Part shown: positions 42,086 through 51,219 of the stretch, in pieces
Position numbering within the stretch: position 1 is the stretch's first letter
Layout of the letters: the number at the start of each line of letters is the position of its first letter
Origin: Mycobacterium aquaticum
Lineage (GTDB): Bacteria; Actinomycetota; Actinomycetes; Mycobacteriales; Mycobacteriaceae
Assembly (NCBI RefSeq): GCF_002086485.1
Contig: NZ_MVHF01000022.1
Location: forward strand, 52,684 to 116,683
DNA length: 64,000 nucleotides
Direction: 5' to 3'
Program-made: the position numbers and the translations under genes
The notes under the pieces: generated by a model
The model's database searches: none
Seen by the model: the letters and a program-made list of their open reading frames with translations, nothing else
What the model was told of the DNA's origin: nothing

Positions 42086-43609
42086 TCAGGGTTCGTACAG
42101 GGCTCGAACAGTCTCGACGGTGTCGGCCTCCTCGGGCGATTTGTCGTCGCGGTAACGCAGCACGCGGGCAAACCGCAACGCCATTCCACCGGGATACCGT
42201 GACGAGCCCTGAACGCCGTCGAAAGCGATCTCGACGACCTGCTCGGGCCGGAGTTTCACCACGTACCCGTCGATGGGACCGTCGGCGAGTTCGGTGAAGC
42301 GTTCGGTCTGCCAGGCAAGCATCGCGTCGGTCATCCCTTTGAACGTCTTGCCCAGCATCACGAACCCGCCTGTTTCCGGATCACGCGCGCCCAGATGAAT
42401 GTTGGAGAGCTTGCCGGTGCGCCGGCCCGAGCCCCATTCCACGGCGAGCACCACCAGATCCAGCGTGTGTACCGGTTTGACCTTGAGCCAGCCCGAGCCG
42501 CGGCGCCCCGCCTCGTACGGCGCTGCGGTGGCTTTCGCCATCACCCCTTCGTGCCCGGCGGCCAGGGTGGCCGCCAGGAACTCGTGAGCCTGCTCGGGGT
42601 CGGCGGTCACGATGTGGTCGACGCGCCGGGAGGCCGGGACGATCGCATCGAGTGCGGCGCGGCGTTCGAGGGTCGGTAGGTCGAGGAGATCGCGCCCGTC
42701 GACGTGCAGCAGGTCGAAGAAGAACACCGAAAGAGGCACCTCGTCGGTCGGATTCCGGCGGCCGAAGCGAGACGCGGTGACCTGGAACCGATGCGGCCGG
42801 CCGTCGGGACGCAGCGCGATGGCCTCGGCATCGGCGATCAGGTCGGTGACCGGGAGCGCGAGCGTCGCCGCGACGACCTCCGGCAGGCGCGAGGTGACGT
42901 CATCGAGGCTGCGGGTGTAGATGGACACGTCGGACCCGATGCGGTGGATCTGCACGCGCGCGCCGTCCAGTTTGGTTTCCAGAACGGCTGTGCCGCCGAG
43001 TCTTTCGAGGGCCTCGTCGATATCGCTTGCGGTCTGCGCCAGCATCGGCCCCATCGGGCGGCCCACCTGCAGGCCAAAGGCCCGCACCGCGGTGACGCCG
43101 CCGGTGGCTGCCGCGGCCGCGACGGCAGGCAGGTCACCGGCGAGCATGGCGGCGCGGCGCACGTCGGCCGCCGGAATGCCCGACGAGCGTGCGACGGCGT
43201 CTGCCATGACGCCGGCCAGTGCCCCCTGCCGCAACTCGCCGCCGAGCAGGCGGCGCAGGAAGGTCTGTTCACCGGCGGTGGCGGCGCCGAACAGGTCGGC
43301 CACGAGCTGGGCCCGGCGGCCTTGTGAACCCTTACCGGTGACCGCACCGATCGCCGTGAGCCGGCTGTCCACGTCGGTGATGGTCAGCGTCGGGGTGGCC
43401 GCCGGGGGAGGCAGGTTCCGCAACCCGGCCCAGCCGACGCCGATCTGACGTTGCGGCAGCTCCCCGGAGAGCCAGGCGACCACGACCGCGACGGGATCGC
43501 CTGCGGCGGCGACGGCGCTCAGCAGCGTGGCGATGCGCTCGGTTTTGGCCAGGCGTCCCGAACTCGCCGCCACGTCGGTGGATGCGGCGACGACCTCGGC
43601 AAGCAGCAT
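42086..43609 (-). CDS. ligB: ATP-dependent DNA ligase LigB
   Basis: 507 residues. N-terminal helical DNA-binding domain, then the nucleotidyltransferase motif I ETKLDGARVQIH (catalytic Lys near 215), motif III SVFFFDLLHVDG, motif IV HEGVMAKAT, motif V WLKVKPVHTLDLVV, followed by the OB domain ending in the RFARVLRYRDDK motif VI. It seals nicks using ATP and is non-essential in mycobacteria. Next to cstA as in M. tuberculosis. Confidence 0.94.
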   Translation of the reverse strand: MLLAEVVAASTDVAASSGRLAKTERIATLLSAVAAAGDPVAVVVAWLSGELPQRQIGVGWAGLRNLPPPAATPTLTITDVDSRLTAIGAVTGKGSQGRRAQLVADLFGAATAGEQTFLRRLLGGELRQGALAGVMADAVARSSGIPAADVRRAAMLAGDLPAVAAAAATGGVTAVRAFGLQVGRPMGPMLAQTASDIDEALERLGGTAVLETKLDGARVQIHRIGSDVSIYTRSLDDVTSRLPEVVAATLALPVTDLIADAEAIALRPDGRPHRFQVTASRFGRRNPTDEVPLSVFFFDLLHVDGRDLLDLPTLERRAALDAIVPASRRVDHIVTADPEQAHEFLAATLAAGHEGVMAKATAAPYEAGRRGSGWLKVKPVHTLDLVVLAVEWGSGRRTGKLSNIHLGARDPETGGFVMLGKTFKGMTDAMLAWQTERFTELADGPIDGYVVKLRPEQVVEIAFDGVQGSSRYPGGMALRFARVLRYRDDKSPEEADTVETVRALYEP

Positions 43610-43630
43610 GCGTTCAGCGTGCCACGACGG

Positions 43631-43999
43631 TCAGACATTCTTGAGCGTCTGCACCAGCACCGCGGCCTGCGAGCGCAGCTCGGCCGCCCGGACGTGATAG
43701 CCCGCGGCCACGAATTCATCTGCGGCCGACAGACGTTCGTCGACCTCGGATTCGATGAGGCGACGAATCTCGGCGTCGGAGAGCTCGAGCCGCGCGACCT
43801 CGGTGGCACCCAGGCCCGGCACCGACGCGGCGAAGGGGCCTGCGGAATATGCCGCAACCGCGGCGACCTGGGGGGCTTCGGCGTTGTCGATCGCGCTGAG
43901 CGCCGACCGCAACGCGACGACGCGCGGGGTGTCGCGGGCCTTGCGTGCCGACATCAGCCCGCGGCGCAGTGTGTCGCGCCAATGTTGTGCTGGTGTCAT
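43631..43999 (-). CDS. GatB/YqeY-like small helical protein
   Basis: 122 residues from ATG 43999: WRDTLRRGLMSARKARDTPR, VVALRSALSAIDNAEAP, LSDAEIRRLIESEVDERLSA, AGYHVRAAELRSQAAVL. This matches the YqeY helical bundle, related to the tRNA-binding tail domain of GatB; cellular role unknown. Upstream of ligB with a 21-bp gap, so probably in the same transcript. Confidence 0.8.
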   Translation of the reverse strand: MTPAQHWRDTLRRGLMSARKARDTPRVVALRSALSAIDNAEAPQVAAVAAYSAGPFAASVPGLGATEVARLELSDAEIRRLIESEVDERLSAADEFVAAGYHVRAAELRSQAAVLVQTLKNV

Positions 44000-44063
44000 G
44001 TCACGACAATGTATTCGACCGGGGCGGAGACGTCGAAGCATTTTTGGCGCGGTCGACTGTGCT

Positions 44064-44120
44064 GAGCGTGCGCGAAATGCCTACTGAACACGGCGTGTCG
44101 GGCAACGGACGCGCACGCTC
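44064..44120. terminator. Hairpin after the sulfite-oxidase-like gene
   Basis: Perfect 11-bp arms GAGCGTGCGCG (44064-44074) and CGCGCACGCTC (44110-44120), 24 bp past the stop of the minus-strand molybdoprotein gene; likely its terminator. Confidence 0.5.
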
Positions 44121-44143
44121 GCGGTGCAGGGGGGTGGGGAGGA

Positions 44144-45685
44144 TCACGTCACGTCGAAGGACACGCGGTGCCAGCCGCTGGCCCCGTCGGGAACGGGGTC
44201 GGCCAGCTCGGGTGTCTGGACCGTGCCGGTGTTGTCGGTGGCCCGCACCGTGATCGTGTGGGGACCTGGGTCGGTGGCCATCCAGTCGAGGCTCCACAAG
44301 CGCCAGGTGTCGTCGGAGTACGCGGCGCCCAGCTGTGCAGGCTGCCAATCACCTTGGCGCCCAGGCCCGTCGATGCGAACCTCGACCGCCTTCACGCCGC
44401 GGTGCTGGGCCCACGCCACCCCGCCGAACCGCACCGGGCCGCGGCCGACGCGTTGGCCGCCGCGTGGGACGTCGACGCGTGACTCGGTCTTGATCGGGCC
44501 GCGCGCCGACCAGCCGAGCTTGGTCCAGTACGCCTCCGCGCGGTCGAACCGGGTGAGTTCCAGATCGGTCACCCACTTGGTGGCCGACACGTATCCGTAG
44601 AGTCCGGGCACCACCAGCCGTGCCGGATAGCCGTGCTCGGTGGGCAGCGGCTCACCGTTCATCCCGATCGCGAGCAGCGCGTCGCGTCCGTCGGTGAGTG
44701 CATCGACCGGCGTGCCCGCGGTGAAACCGTCCACCGACGTCGACAACACCATATCGGCGTCGGGGTGAACACCGGCCGCGGCCAACAGATCCCGCACCCG
44801 GTAACCCGTCCAGGTGGCGTTGGAGATCAGGTTGCCGCCCACCGGGTTGGACACGCATGTCAAGGTCACGATCTTCTCGACCACCTCGAAGCGCTCCAGA
44901 TCGGCCCAGCGCAGGGTGATTTCGCGGTCGGTCATGCCGTGGATGCGCATGCGCCAGTCGTCGCGGCTGAGTTGTGGCACGGTCAGCGCGGTGTCGATCC
45001 GATAGAACTGTGCCGACGGCGTGATGAACGACGGCACCGCAACGCCTTCGGGCTGTACCGCGGGTGGCACGGCAGGGGCGGGGCGGGCCGGTCGCGGCAC
45101 GGTGAAGGCGCTACGGTCTTCGGTGACCGAGGAGGCCAGCCGGGACAACACCACCCCGGCCACGCCGCTGACCACACCGGCGGTCAGCAGACCGAGCGTC
45201 ACCAGGGAACGGCGCCGGCCGGGATCCACACCGTCATCGCCGACGGGTTTGTCGCGCAAGCCTTCCGAGACCAGCAGGCGCAACACCGCGATCCCGCACA
45301 GGGTGCCGATGATGGTCGGAACCACTGCCGGCCAACTCGCACCGGGCCGCGACAGCACGGCCGCGCATCCGGCGACCCCGCCGAGCCCGATGGCGATGCT
45401 GCCCACCGGAACCCTGCCGGTTTCCCACGTGGCGGCGACCGCGGCGATCGTGACGATGACGACCAGCACCGCAACGGTCAGCATCGGCTTGTCGGCGGTG
45501 CCGAAAGTCGCGATGGCCCACTCCCGGACCGGTCCAGGGGTCAGGTCGATGACCGCGGACCCGACCGCCGTGCGAGCGTCGGATGCCGGCCCGAACAGCA
45601 CCGCCAGCAAGCCGGTGACGCCAAGGGCCACCGCTGCCGCCGCGACACCGGCCAGCGCCGGCACGGGAGCAGTGCGATCGGCCAT
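44144..45685 (-). CDS. Membrane-anchored sulfite-oxidase-fold molybdoprotein
   Basis: 513 residues. The first ~190 hold five hydrophobic helices (e.g. LAGVAAAAVALGVTGLLAVL, PMLTVAVLVVIVTIAAVAA); then an oxidoreductase molybdopterin-binding domain with the Mo-ligand Cys in VTLTCVSNPVGGN, and a C-terminal Mo-co dimerisation domain (WRLWSLDWMATDPGPHTITV). The catalytic part should face outside. Similar to mycobacterial Rv0218-type proteins. Substrate unknown; sulfite or another oxo-acceptor. ATG at 45685; a GTG two codons earlier is possible. Confidence 0.88.
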   Translation of the reverse strand: MADRTAPVPALAGVAAAAVALGVTGLLAVLFGPASDARTAVGSAVIDLTPGPVREWAIATFGTADKPMLTVAVLVVIVTIAAVAATWETGRVPVGSIAIGLGGVAGCAAVLSRPGASWPAVVPTIIGTLCGIAVLRLLVSEGLRDKPVGDDGVDPGRRRSLVTLGLLTAGVVSGVAGVVLSRLASSVTEDRSAFTVPRPARPAPAVPPAVQPEGVAVPSFITPSAQFYRIDTALTVPQLSRDDWRMRIHGMTDREITLRWADLERFEVVEKIVTLTCVSNPVGGNLISNATWTGYRVRDLLAAAGVHPDADMVLSTSVDGFTAGTPVDALTDGRDALLAIGMNGEPLPTEHGYPARLVVPGLYGYVSATKWVTDLELTRFDRAEAYWTKLGWSARGPIKTESRVDVPRGGQRVGRGPVRFGGVAWAQHRGVKAVEVRIDGPGRQGDWQPAQLGAAYSDDTWRLWSLDWMATDPGPHTITVRATDNTGTVQTPELADPVPDGASGWHRVSFDVT

Positions 45686-45835
45686 ATTCACAAGCTACCT
45701 GCGGCCAGGCCCGGCAGAGCTGACGAAACCATGACGGCCGGGTCCGGGTTGCAAACCGCACCGGAAAGCCTTACCGGAAGGGATCCATCAGATAGGTTGC
45801 TTTACGGATTCGGTCATTTTTGGAAAGGGAGCTAG

Positions 45836-46603
45836 ATGGAGATCGAAGGCAAGAAGGCCATCGTCGTCGGTGGCGCGTCGGGCTTCGGAAAGGCGACGGC
45901 GGAGGCATTGGCCAAGCGTGGCGCCACCGTCGCGGTGCTGGACCGACCCCAGTCCAAGGGCAAGGACGTAGCCGCCGAGATCGGGGGCTCGTTCTTCGAG
46001 GTCGACGTCACCGACTTCGCGGGCACCGAGGAGGCCTTGGAGCGAGCGGTCGCCGGCCTCGGCGGTCTGCACATTGCGGTCACCACTGCCGGCGGCGGTA
46101 TCGGTGAGCGCACCATCAGCAAGAACGGCCCGCACAGCCTGGACTCGTTCCGCGCCAGCGTGGACCTCAACCTGATCGGGACGTTCAACGTCAGCCGCCT
46201 CGCGGCATGGCAGATGAGCAAGAACGAGCCGGTCGACGCCGAAGCCGAGGAACGCGGCGTCATCATCAACACCGCCTCGATCGCGGCCTTCGAGGGGCAG
46301 ATCGGTCAAGTCGCGTACACCGCGTCGAAGGCCGCTATCGCGGGCATGTCCCTGACCATGGCTCGCGACCTGGGCAGCATGGGTATCCGCGTGCTCGCCA
46401 TCGCACCCAGCCTCTTCGCGACCGGTTTGACGCAGGGCATTCCCGACGAGTTCGCCACGCAACTGACCAGAGACGCCGCGTTCCCGAGGCGACTCGGCCG
46501 CCCGGAGGAGTACGCCAAGCTCGCCGTCGCGATTGTCGAGAACCCGATGCTCAACGGCCAGTGCATCCGTTTGGACGCCGGTCAGCGCTTCGCCCCCAAG
46601 TAG
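45836..46603 (+). CDS. Short-chain dehydrogenase, 3-hydroxyacyl-CoA (HSD17B10-like)
   Basis: 255 residues. Cofactor loop GGASGFGKATA, Asp in AVLDRPQSKGKD indicating NAD, active site Tyr/Lys in YTASKAAIAG with upstream NTASIAA. The long loop and the tail ENPMLNGQCIRLDAGQRF match type II 3-hydroxyacyl-CoA dehydrogenases (2-methyl-3-hydroxybutyryl-CoA type). AAAGGGAG site. Direct ACCGGAA repeats lie upstream at 45760-45779. Confidence 0.9.
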   Translation: MEIEGKKAIVVGGASGFGKATAEALAKRGATVAVLDRPQSKGKDVAAEIGGSFFEVDVTDFAGTEEALERAVAGLGGLHIAVTTAGGGIGERTISKNGPHSLDSFRASVDLNLIGTFNVSRLAAWQMSKNEPVDAEAEERGVIINTASIAAFEGQIGQVAYTASKAAIAGMSLTMARDLGSMGIRVLAIAPSLFATGLTQGIPDEFATQLTRDAAFPRRLGRPEEYAKLAVAIVENPMLNGQCIRLDAGQRFAPK

Positions 46604-46618
46604 AGTGATGCGGCGTGG

Positions 46619-46649
46619 CCGGTCACGCCCCGTGCACACCGGTCACGCC
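46619..46649. promoter_or_regulatory. Direct repeat before poxB
   Basis: CCGGTCACGCC occurs at 46619-46629 and 46639-46649, 20 bp (two helical turns) apart, just before the poxB ribosome-binding site; possible regulator site. Confidence 0.35.
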
Positions 46650-46672
46650 GACACCGCACCCCGGGAGGCGTC

Positions 46673-48409
46673 ATGGCAACCGTTGCAGACCACGTGATCT
46701 CCGCGCTGAGCGCCAGTGGGGTGCGGCGGGTGTACGGCCTGCCCGGTGACAGCCTCAACGGGTTCACCGATGCCATCAGGCGATCCGAGGCCATCACGTG
46801 GCAACACGTCCGGCATGAGGAGACGGCGGGATTCGCCGCGGCGGCAGACGCCGCACTGACCGGCCAGTTGGCTGTCTGTGCGGGAAGCTGTGGGCCGGGC
46901 AATCTGCACTTGATCAACGGCCTGTTCGACGCGCAGCGCAGCCGGGTTCCCGTGCTGGCCATCGCCGCGCACATCCCGCGCACCGAAATCGGTTCGGGCT
47001 ACTTCCAGGAAACCCATCCGCAACAGCTGTTCGGCGAGTGCAGCGTGTACTGCGAATTGGTCAGTACCCCGGAGATGGCGCCGCGCATCCTCGAGATGGC
47101 GATGCGCGCCGCGGTCGAAGAGAACGGGGTCGCCGTCGTCGTCGTGCCGGGGGAGATCTTCCTGGCCCGCACCGCAGGTTCGGGATGGACGTCGCGTCCG
47201 GTGCTGCCGACGCATTCGATCATGCGGCCAGACGACGAATCGGTCCGCCGCGCCGCGAATCTGCTCAACGCCGCCGAGCGGGTCACCATCCTCGGCGGTG
47301 CCGGGGTGGCGGGCGCGCACGACGAGCTGATCGAATTGGCCGCGAGGTTGCAGGCGCCGGTGGTGCATGCGTTGCGCGGCAAGGAGTTCATCGAATACGA
47401 CAACCCGTTCGACGTCGGGATGACCGGGCTGCTCGGGTTCGCATCGGGATACAAGGCGATCAAAGAGGCCGACACGCTGCTGATGCTCGGCACCGATTTC
47501 CCCTATCAGCAGTTCTATCCCGAAGGCGCGACGGTCATCCAGGTCGACACCCGCGGCCGAAACCTGGGGCGTCGCACGCCGATCGACCTCGGTCTGCGCG
47601 GCACCGTGAAGGACACCCTGGCTGCGCTGCAACCGCTGCTGCGCGCCAAGACCGACCGCGAACATCTCGATCGGGCTCTGCGGCACTACGCGAAAACCCG
47701 TGCGTCCCTGGATGCGTTGGCGGTCAACGACCGTGACAAGACCCCGATCAGGCCGGAATATGTTGCCGCGCTTGCCAACCGGCTCGCCAGCGACGACGCG
47801 GTGTTCACCTGCGACGTCGGGTCGCCAGTGGTGTGGGCGGCGCGCTACCTCACCATGAACGGCAGGCGCAGGCTGCTCGGATCGTTCAACCACGGCACAA
47901 TGGCCAACGCGCTGCCCCATGCCATCGGTGCCCAGACCGCCTACCCCGGCAGGCAGGTGGTTGCGCTGGCCGGCGACGGCGGGCTGACCATGCTCTTCGG
48001 CGAACTGGTGACGCTGATCCAGAACCGGTTGCCGGTCAAGCTGATCGTGTTCAACAACTCGTCGCTGAACTTCGTCGAGCTGGAGATGAAAGCCGCGGGC
48101 ATCGTCACGTTCGGTACCGACCTGGTCAACCCCGACTTCGCCGCCGTCGCCCAGTCGATGGGGGTGTTCGGGCGGCGCGTAACCGAACCTGCCGCCCTGG
48201 AACGGGCATTGGCCGACGCCTTCGCCCACGACGGGCCCGCCGTGGTGGACGTCGTCACCGCGCGCCAAGAACTGTCGATACCGCCTGCCATCACCGTCGA
48301 ACAGGCCAAGGGCTTCTCGCTGTATGCGATCCGGACCATCCTGGCCGGCCGCGCGGACGAGCTGCTCGACCTGGTTTCCACCAACGTGGCGCGGCGCATC
48401 CTGGACTGA
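46673..48409 (+). CDS. poxB: Pyruvate dehydrogenase (quinone/cytochrome), PoxB type
   Basis: 578 residues, thiamine-diphosphate enzyme. Catalytic Glu in VRHEETAGFAAAAD, AGSCGPGNLHLINGLFD, and the ThDP/Mg loop AGDGGLTMLFGELVTLIQ ending in FNNSSLNFVELE. The N-terminal GLPGDSLNGFTDA is typical of PoxB. It decarboxylates pyruvate to acetate and CO2, donating electrons to quinone at the membrane. GGGAGG site before the ATG. Convergent with an HxlR gene. Confidence 0.92.
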   Translation: MATVADHVISALSASGVRRVYGLPGDSLNGFTDAIRRSEAITWQHVRHEETAGFAAAADAALTGQLAVCAGSCGPGNLHLINGLFDAQRSRVPVLAIAAHIPRTEIGSGYFQETHPQQLFGECSVYCELVSTPEMAPRILEMAMRAAVEENGVAVVVVPGEIFLARTAGSGWTSRPVLPTHSIMRPDDESVRRAANLLNAAERVTILGGAGVAGAHDELIELAARLQAPVVHALRGKEFIEYDNPFDVGMTGLLGFASGYKAIKEADTLLMLGTDFPYQQFYPEGATVIQVDTRGRNLGRRTPIDLGLRGTVKDTLAALQPLLRAKTDREHLDRALRHYAKTRASLDALAVNDRDKTPIRPEYVAALANRLASDDAVFTCDVGSPVVWAARYLTMNGRRRLLGSFNHGTMANALPHAIGAQTAYPGRQVVALAGDGGLTMLFGELVTLIQNRLPVKLIVFNNSSLNFVELEMKAAGIVTFGTDLVNPDFAAVAQSMGVFGRRVTEPAALERALADAFAHDGPAVVDVVTARQELSIPPAITVEQAKGFSLYAIRTILAGRADELLDLVSTNVARRILD

Positions 48410-48446
48410 CGGCCTACCGCCCGAAGGCGTTACTTCACAACGAGAT

Positions 48447-49121
48447 TCAGGCAGGCCGGGGCACGGCAGCCGACGCGCTCTGCCCGAGCCATTTGGGGAT
48501 GTTGCGGCGTACGTCGGCAGGGCCGGACAACGCGACGCTGCCGTCGAGCACAGCGTGTGTCCAGCCTTGATCGCCGCGCCAGATCCGGGTCAGCGTGCGC
48601 AGGCTGGTTTCGACGGTGCCGGTCACCTCATAGCCCGGGTCGAAATCACACACATCGGCCTGCCCGTCGGACACCACCAGCCACCACCGAGATGCCTTGA
48701 CCGCGACACCGTCGAGGATGAATGCGACCGTGGTGCGCGACCGTGGCCAGTTCTCGATCGGGATGGTGCGGCGCATGTCCCAGAACAGCAGATGCGGATC
48801 CAGGTCGGCCTCGCCGAGCTCACCGATCCAACGGACTCCCCATGCCCCGAGGGCGGTGACGATACCTGCCAGCTCTTGGCCGCACTCGGTGAGGGAATAC
48901 GTTGTGCGGCCATCGATCTCACTGCGCTCGACGACCCCTGCGCGGGTCAGGGTCTTGAGGCGCTTGGACAGCAGCGCCGGGGACATCTTGGGTACCCCAC
49001 GGCGCAGATCGTTGAAGTGGGTGCTGCCGAGCAGTAGCTCCCGGATCACCAGCATGGTCCAGCGTTCATCGAGCAATTCCATGGCCTTTGCCATCGGGCA
49101 GAACTGGCCGTATCCCGACAT
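48447..49121 (-). CDS. HxlR-type winged-helix regulator with C-terminal SCP2-like domain
   Basis: 224 residues. Residues 1-100 are an HxlR domain (YGQFCPMAKAMELLDERWTM, FNDLRRGVPKMSPALLSKRL, SEIDGRTTYSLTECG) with the conserved N-terminal Cys that can act as a redox/aldehyde switch. Residues ~120-220 look like a sterol-carrier-2 fold (RTTVAFILDGVAVKASRWWL), a possible ligand pocket. It is divergent from a methyltransferase gene and probably regulates it through the GTACAGA repeats between them. Confidence 0.85.
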   Translation of the reverse strand: MSGYGQFCPMAKAMELLDERWTMLVIRELLLGSTHFNDLRRGVPKMSPALLSKRLKTLTRAGVVERSEIDGRTTYSLTECGQELAGIVTALGAWGVRWIGELGEADLDPHLLFWDMRRTIPIENWPRSRTTVAFILDGVAVKASRWWLVVSDGQADVCDFDPGYEVTGTVETSLRTLTRIWRGDQGWTHAVLDGSVALSGPADVRRNIPKWLGQSASAAVPRPA

Positions 49122-49177
49122 ATCCGCACCTTTCGTGGATCGCCGCCGAATCTATGGTCTCGCAGCCGGCCTGCCCA

Positions 49178-49207
49178 GTACAGATTCAGTAGCGGGGCAG
49201 GTACAGA
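49178..49207. promoter_or_regulatory. GTACAGA direct repeats between HxlR and methyltransferase
   Basis: GTACAGA at 49178-49184 and 49201-49207, 23 bp apart, in the divergent promoter region; candidate HxlR sites. Confidence 0.35.
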
Positions 49208-49272
49208 ACTGGAACTGGATGTGCCCGCGGCCGGGCCGCATCATGGGTTCACCCGCGCGAGAGGAGTCACCG

Positions 49273-50082
49273 ATGAGCGCTGTAGTGGACGATTTGGCAG
49301 CCAAGCACCGTGCGTTGTGGGCGTTGGGCGATTACGCCGCCATCGCCGCCGACGTGGTGGCGCCGCTGGGCCCTGAACTCGTGGCCGCCTGCGACATCGG
49401 AACCCAGGACCGGGTGCTCGATATCGCTGCCGGAACCGGCAATGCGGCGATTCCGGCCGCCGCGACGGGCGCGCGCGTCGTCGCCAGCGATCTGTGCCCG
49501 GAGTTGGTGCAGCGAGGCAGGCAGCACGCCGACGAACGCGGTGTCGAACTGCAATGGCGCGAAGCCAACGCGGAAGCGCTGCCATTCTCCGACGACGAGT
49601 TCGATGTGGTGATGTCGTGCATCGGGGTGATGTTCGCGCCGCATCATCAGCAGGCCGCCGACGAGCTGATCCGGGTGTGCCGTCCGGGTGGCCGTATCGG
49701 CGTGATCAGTTGGACCCCTGAGGGTTTCATCGGACGATTGTTCGCGACCATGAAGCCGTATGTGCCTGCGCCACCGGCCGGTGTGTCGGCCCCGCCGCTG
49801 TGGGGCAGCGAGGACCATGTGAGTGCGTTGTTCGGCGACGCGGTCGTCGACATCACGACGCAACGGCGAGATCTGTCGGTCGATGCCTTCCCCGACGGCG
49901 CCGCATTCCGCGACTATTTCAAGGCCAACTACGGGCCGACGATCGCGGCGTACCGCGGTATCGCCGACGATCCGGCGCGGGTGGCCGCACTCGACGCCGA
50001 CATCGCAGCACTGGGCGATCGCAGCATCAGCGACGGCTCGATGGGCTGGGAGTACCTTCTGGTGACCGCGCGTAAGCGCTGA
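49273..50082 (+). CDS. SAM-dependent methyltransferase, class I
   Basis: 269 residues. Motif I VLDIAAGTGNAAIPAAATGA (~47-66), Asp at the end of strand 2 (VVASDLCPEL), and FDVVMSCIGVMFAPHHQQAA for motif IV. UbiE/COQ5-like small-molecule methyltransferase; substrate unknown. ATG at 49273 with a GAGGAG site. Divergent from the HxlR regulator gene, which probably controls it. Confidence 0.9.
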   Translation: MSAVVDDLAAKHRALWALGDYAAIAADVVAPLGPELVAACDIGTQDRVLDIAAGTGNAAIPAAATGARVVASDLCPELVQRGRQHADERGVELQWREANAEALPFSDDEFDVVMSCIGVMFAPHHQQAADELIRVCRPGGRIGVISWTPEGFIGRLFATMKPYVPAPPAGVSAPPLWGSEDHVSALFGDAVVDITTQRRDLSVDAFPDGAAFRDYFKANYGPTIAAYRGIADDPARVAALDADIAALGDRSISDGSMGWEYLLVTARKR

Positions 50083-50105
50083 ATGCGGGCTGGCACGATG
50101 GCTGC

Positions 50106-51170
50106 ATGCCGGACGACGTGCAGCAGCTGCCGACGCTCAGTGACGCCGACCTGGCGGCGTTGACGCCCTGGCTGCGGAGCCAGGGAATCGGTTCGACCAT
50201 CACCGATGTGGCGCCGCTGACGGGTGGAACCCAGAACATCGTGGTGGGCCTGCGGGTCGACGGCAGGCAGATGGTGCTGCGCCGCCCGCCGCTGCACCCG
50301 CGGCCGACCAGCGACAAGACGATGCTGCGTGAGATCGCCGTGCTGCGCACGCTGGCAGGGTCCGCCGTACCCCATCCCGGATTCATCGCCGGCTGCACTG
50401 ATCTCGACGTGCTCGGCGTCGTGTTCTATCTGATGGAGCAGGTGGACGGATTCAACCCGGGCACCGAGGTCGCCGAGGCATACCGGACCGATGCGGACAT
50501 GCGCTACCGCGTCGGGCTGTCCTACGCCGCGAGCCTGGCCGAACTCGGTAACGCCGCCTGGGTCGACAGTCCGCTGGCCGAGATCCGGCCGCCGGGTTCT
50601 TTTCTGGCCCGCCAGGTTCCGCAGTTCCTGCGACTGCTGGAAAGCTACCGGCACGAGCACTACGCGCCGGAATCACTGCCCGCGGTGGGGGAGTTGGCGC
50701 AGTGGCTGGAATCGAACCGGCCGCCCGACGCCGAGCCGGGCATCATGCACGGCGACGCTCACCTGAACAACGTGCTGCTGGAACGCGAGAGCCCGCAATT
50801 GGCCGCGTTCATCGACTGGGAGATGTGCACCATCGGCGACCCGCTGCTGGATCTCGGCTGGATGTTGGTGTGCTGGCCGGACCAACCCAATCCGATCAAC
50901 GCGGGTTCGGCGCTGGCCGCTCTGGGTGGGCTCGCGAGCCGGCGCGACCTGCTCGACGCCTACCGCGACGCCGGCGGCCGAACGACCTCCGCACTGGACT
51001 GGTATGTGGCGCTGGCCTGTTTCAAGCTCGGCATCGTGATCGAGGGCACCTGGTCGCGCTACCTGGCCGGGCGCGCGAGCCGGGAGGCCGGCGAACAACT
51101 GCATGCGTCGGCGGCCAACCTGATCGACCTGGGGACACGGGTCATCAAGGGCGACAACCCGTTCCTCTGA
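50106..51170 (+). CDS. Aminoglycoside-phosphotransferase-fold kinase (ACAD10/11-like)
   Basis: 354 residues, APH/choline-kinase fold: PLTGGTQNIVVGLRVDG and VLRRPP (N-lobe Lys), catalytic loop IMHGDAHLNNVLL, and metal Asp in IDWEMCTIGDPLLDLGW. This subgroup in mycobacteria resembles the kinase domain of ACAD10/ACAD11, which phosphorylates 4-hydroxyacyl-CoA for breakdown. It is less likely an antibiotic-resistance enzyme. 23 bp after the methyltransferase on the same strand. Confidence 0.87.
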   Translation: MPDDVQQLPTLSDADLAALTPWLRSQGIGSTITDVAPLTGGTQNIVVGLRVDGRQMVLRRPPLHPRPTSDKTMLREIAVLRTLAGSAVPHPGFIAGCTDLDVLGVVFYLMEQVDGFNPGTEVAEAYRTDADMRYRVGLSYAASLAELGNAAWVDSPLAEIRPPGSFLARQVPQFLRLLESYRHEHYAPESLPAVGELAQWLESNRPPDAEPGIMHGDAHLNNVLLERESPQLAAFIDWEMCTIGDPLLDLGWMLVCWPDQPNPINAGSALAALGGLASRRDLLDAYRDAGGRTTSALDWYVALACFKLGIVIEGTWSRYLAGRASREAGEQLHASAANLIDLGTRVIKGDNPFL

Positions 51171-51219
51171 CCCGCGAGCCGCAGCTCCTACGTCACGCGG
51201 CGTCTGGTGGCGGTGAAGA

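Noticed and set aside
39691..42297. 868-residue open frame on the plus strand, antisense to cstA
   Set aside because: It is a GC-rich shadow frame (His/Arg/Asp-Gln-rich text, no fold) opposite a clear membrane transporter.
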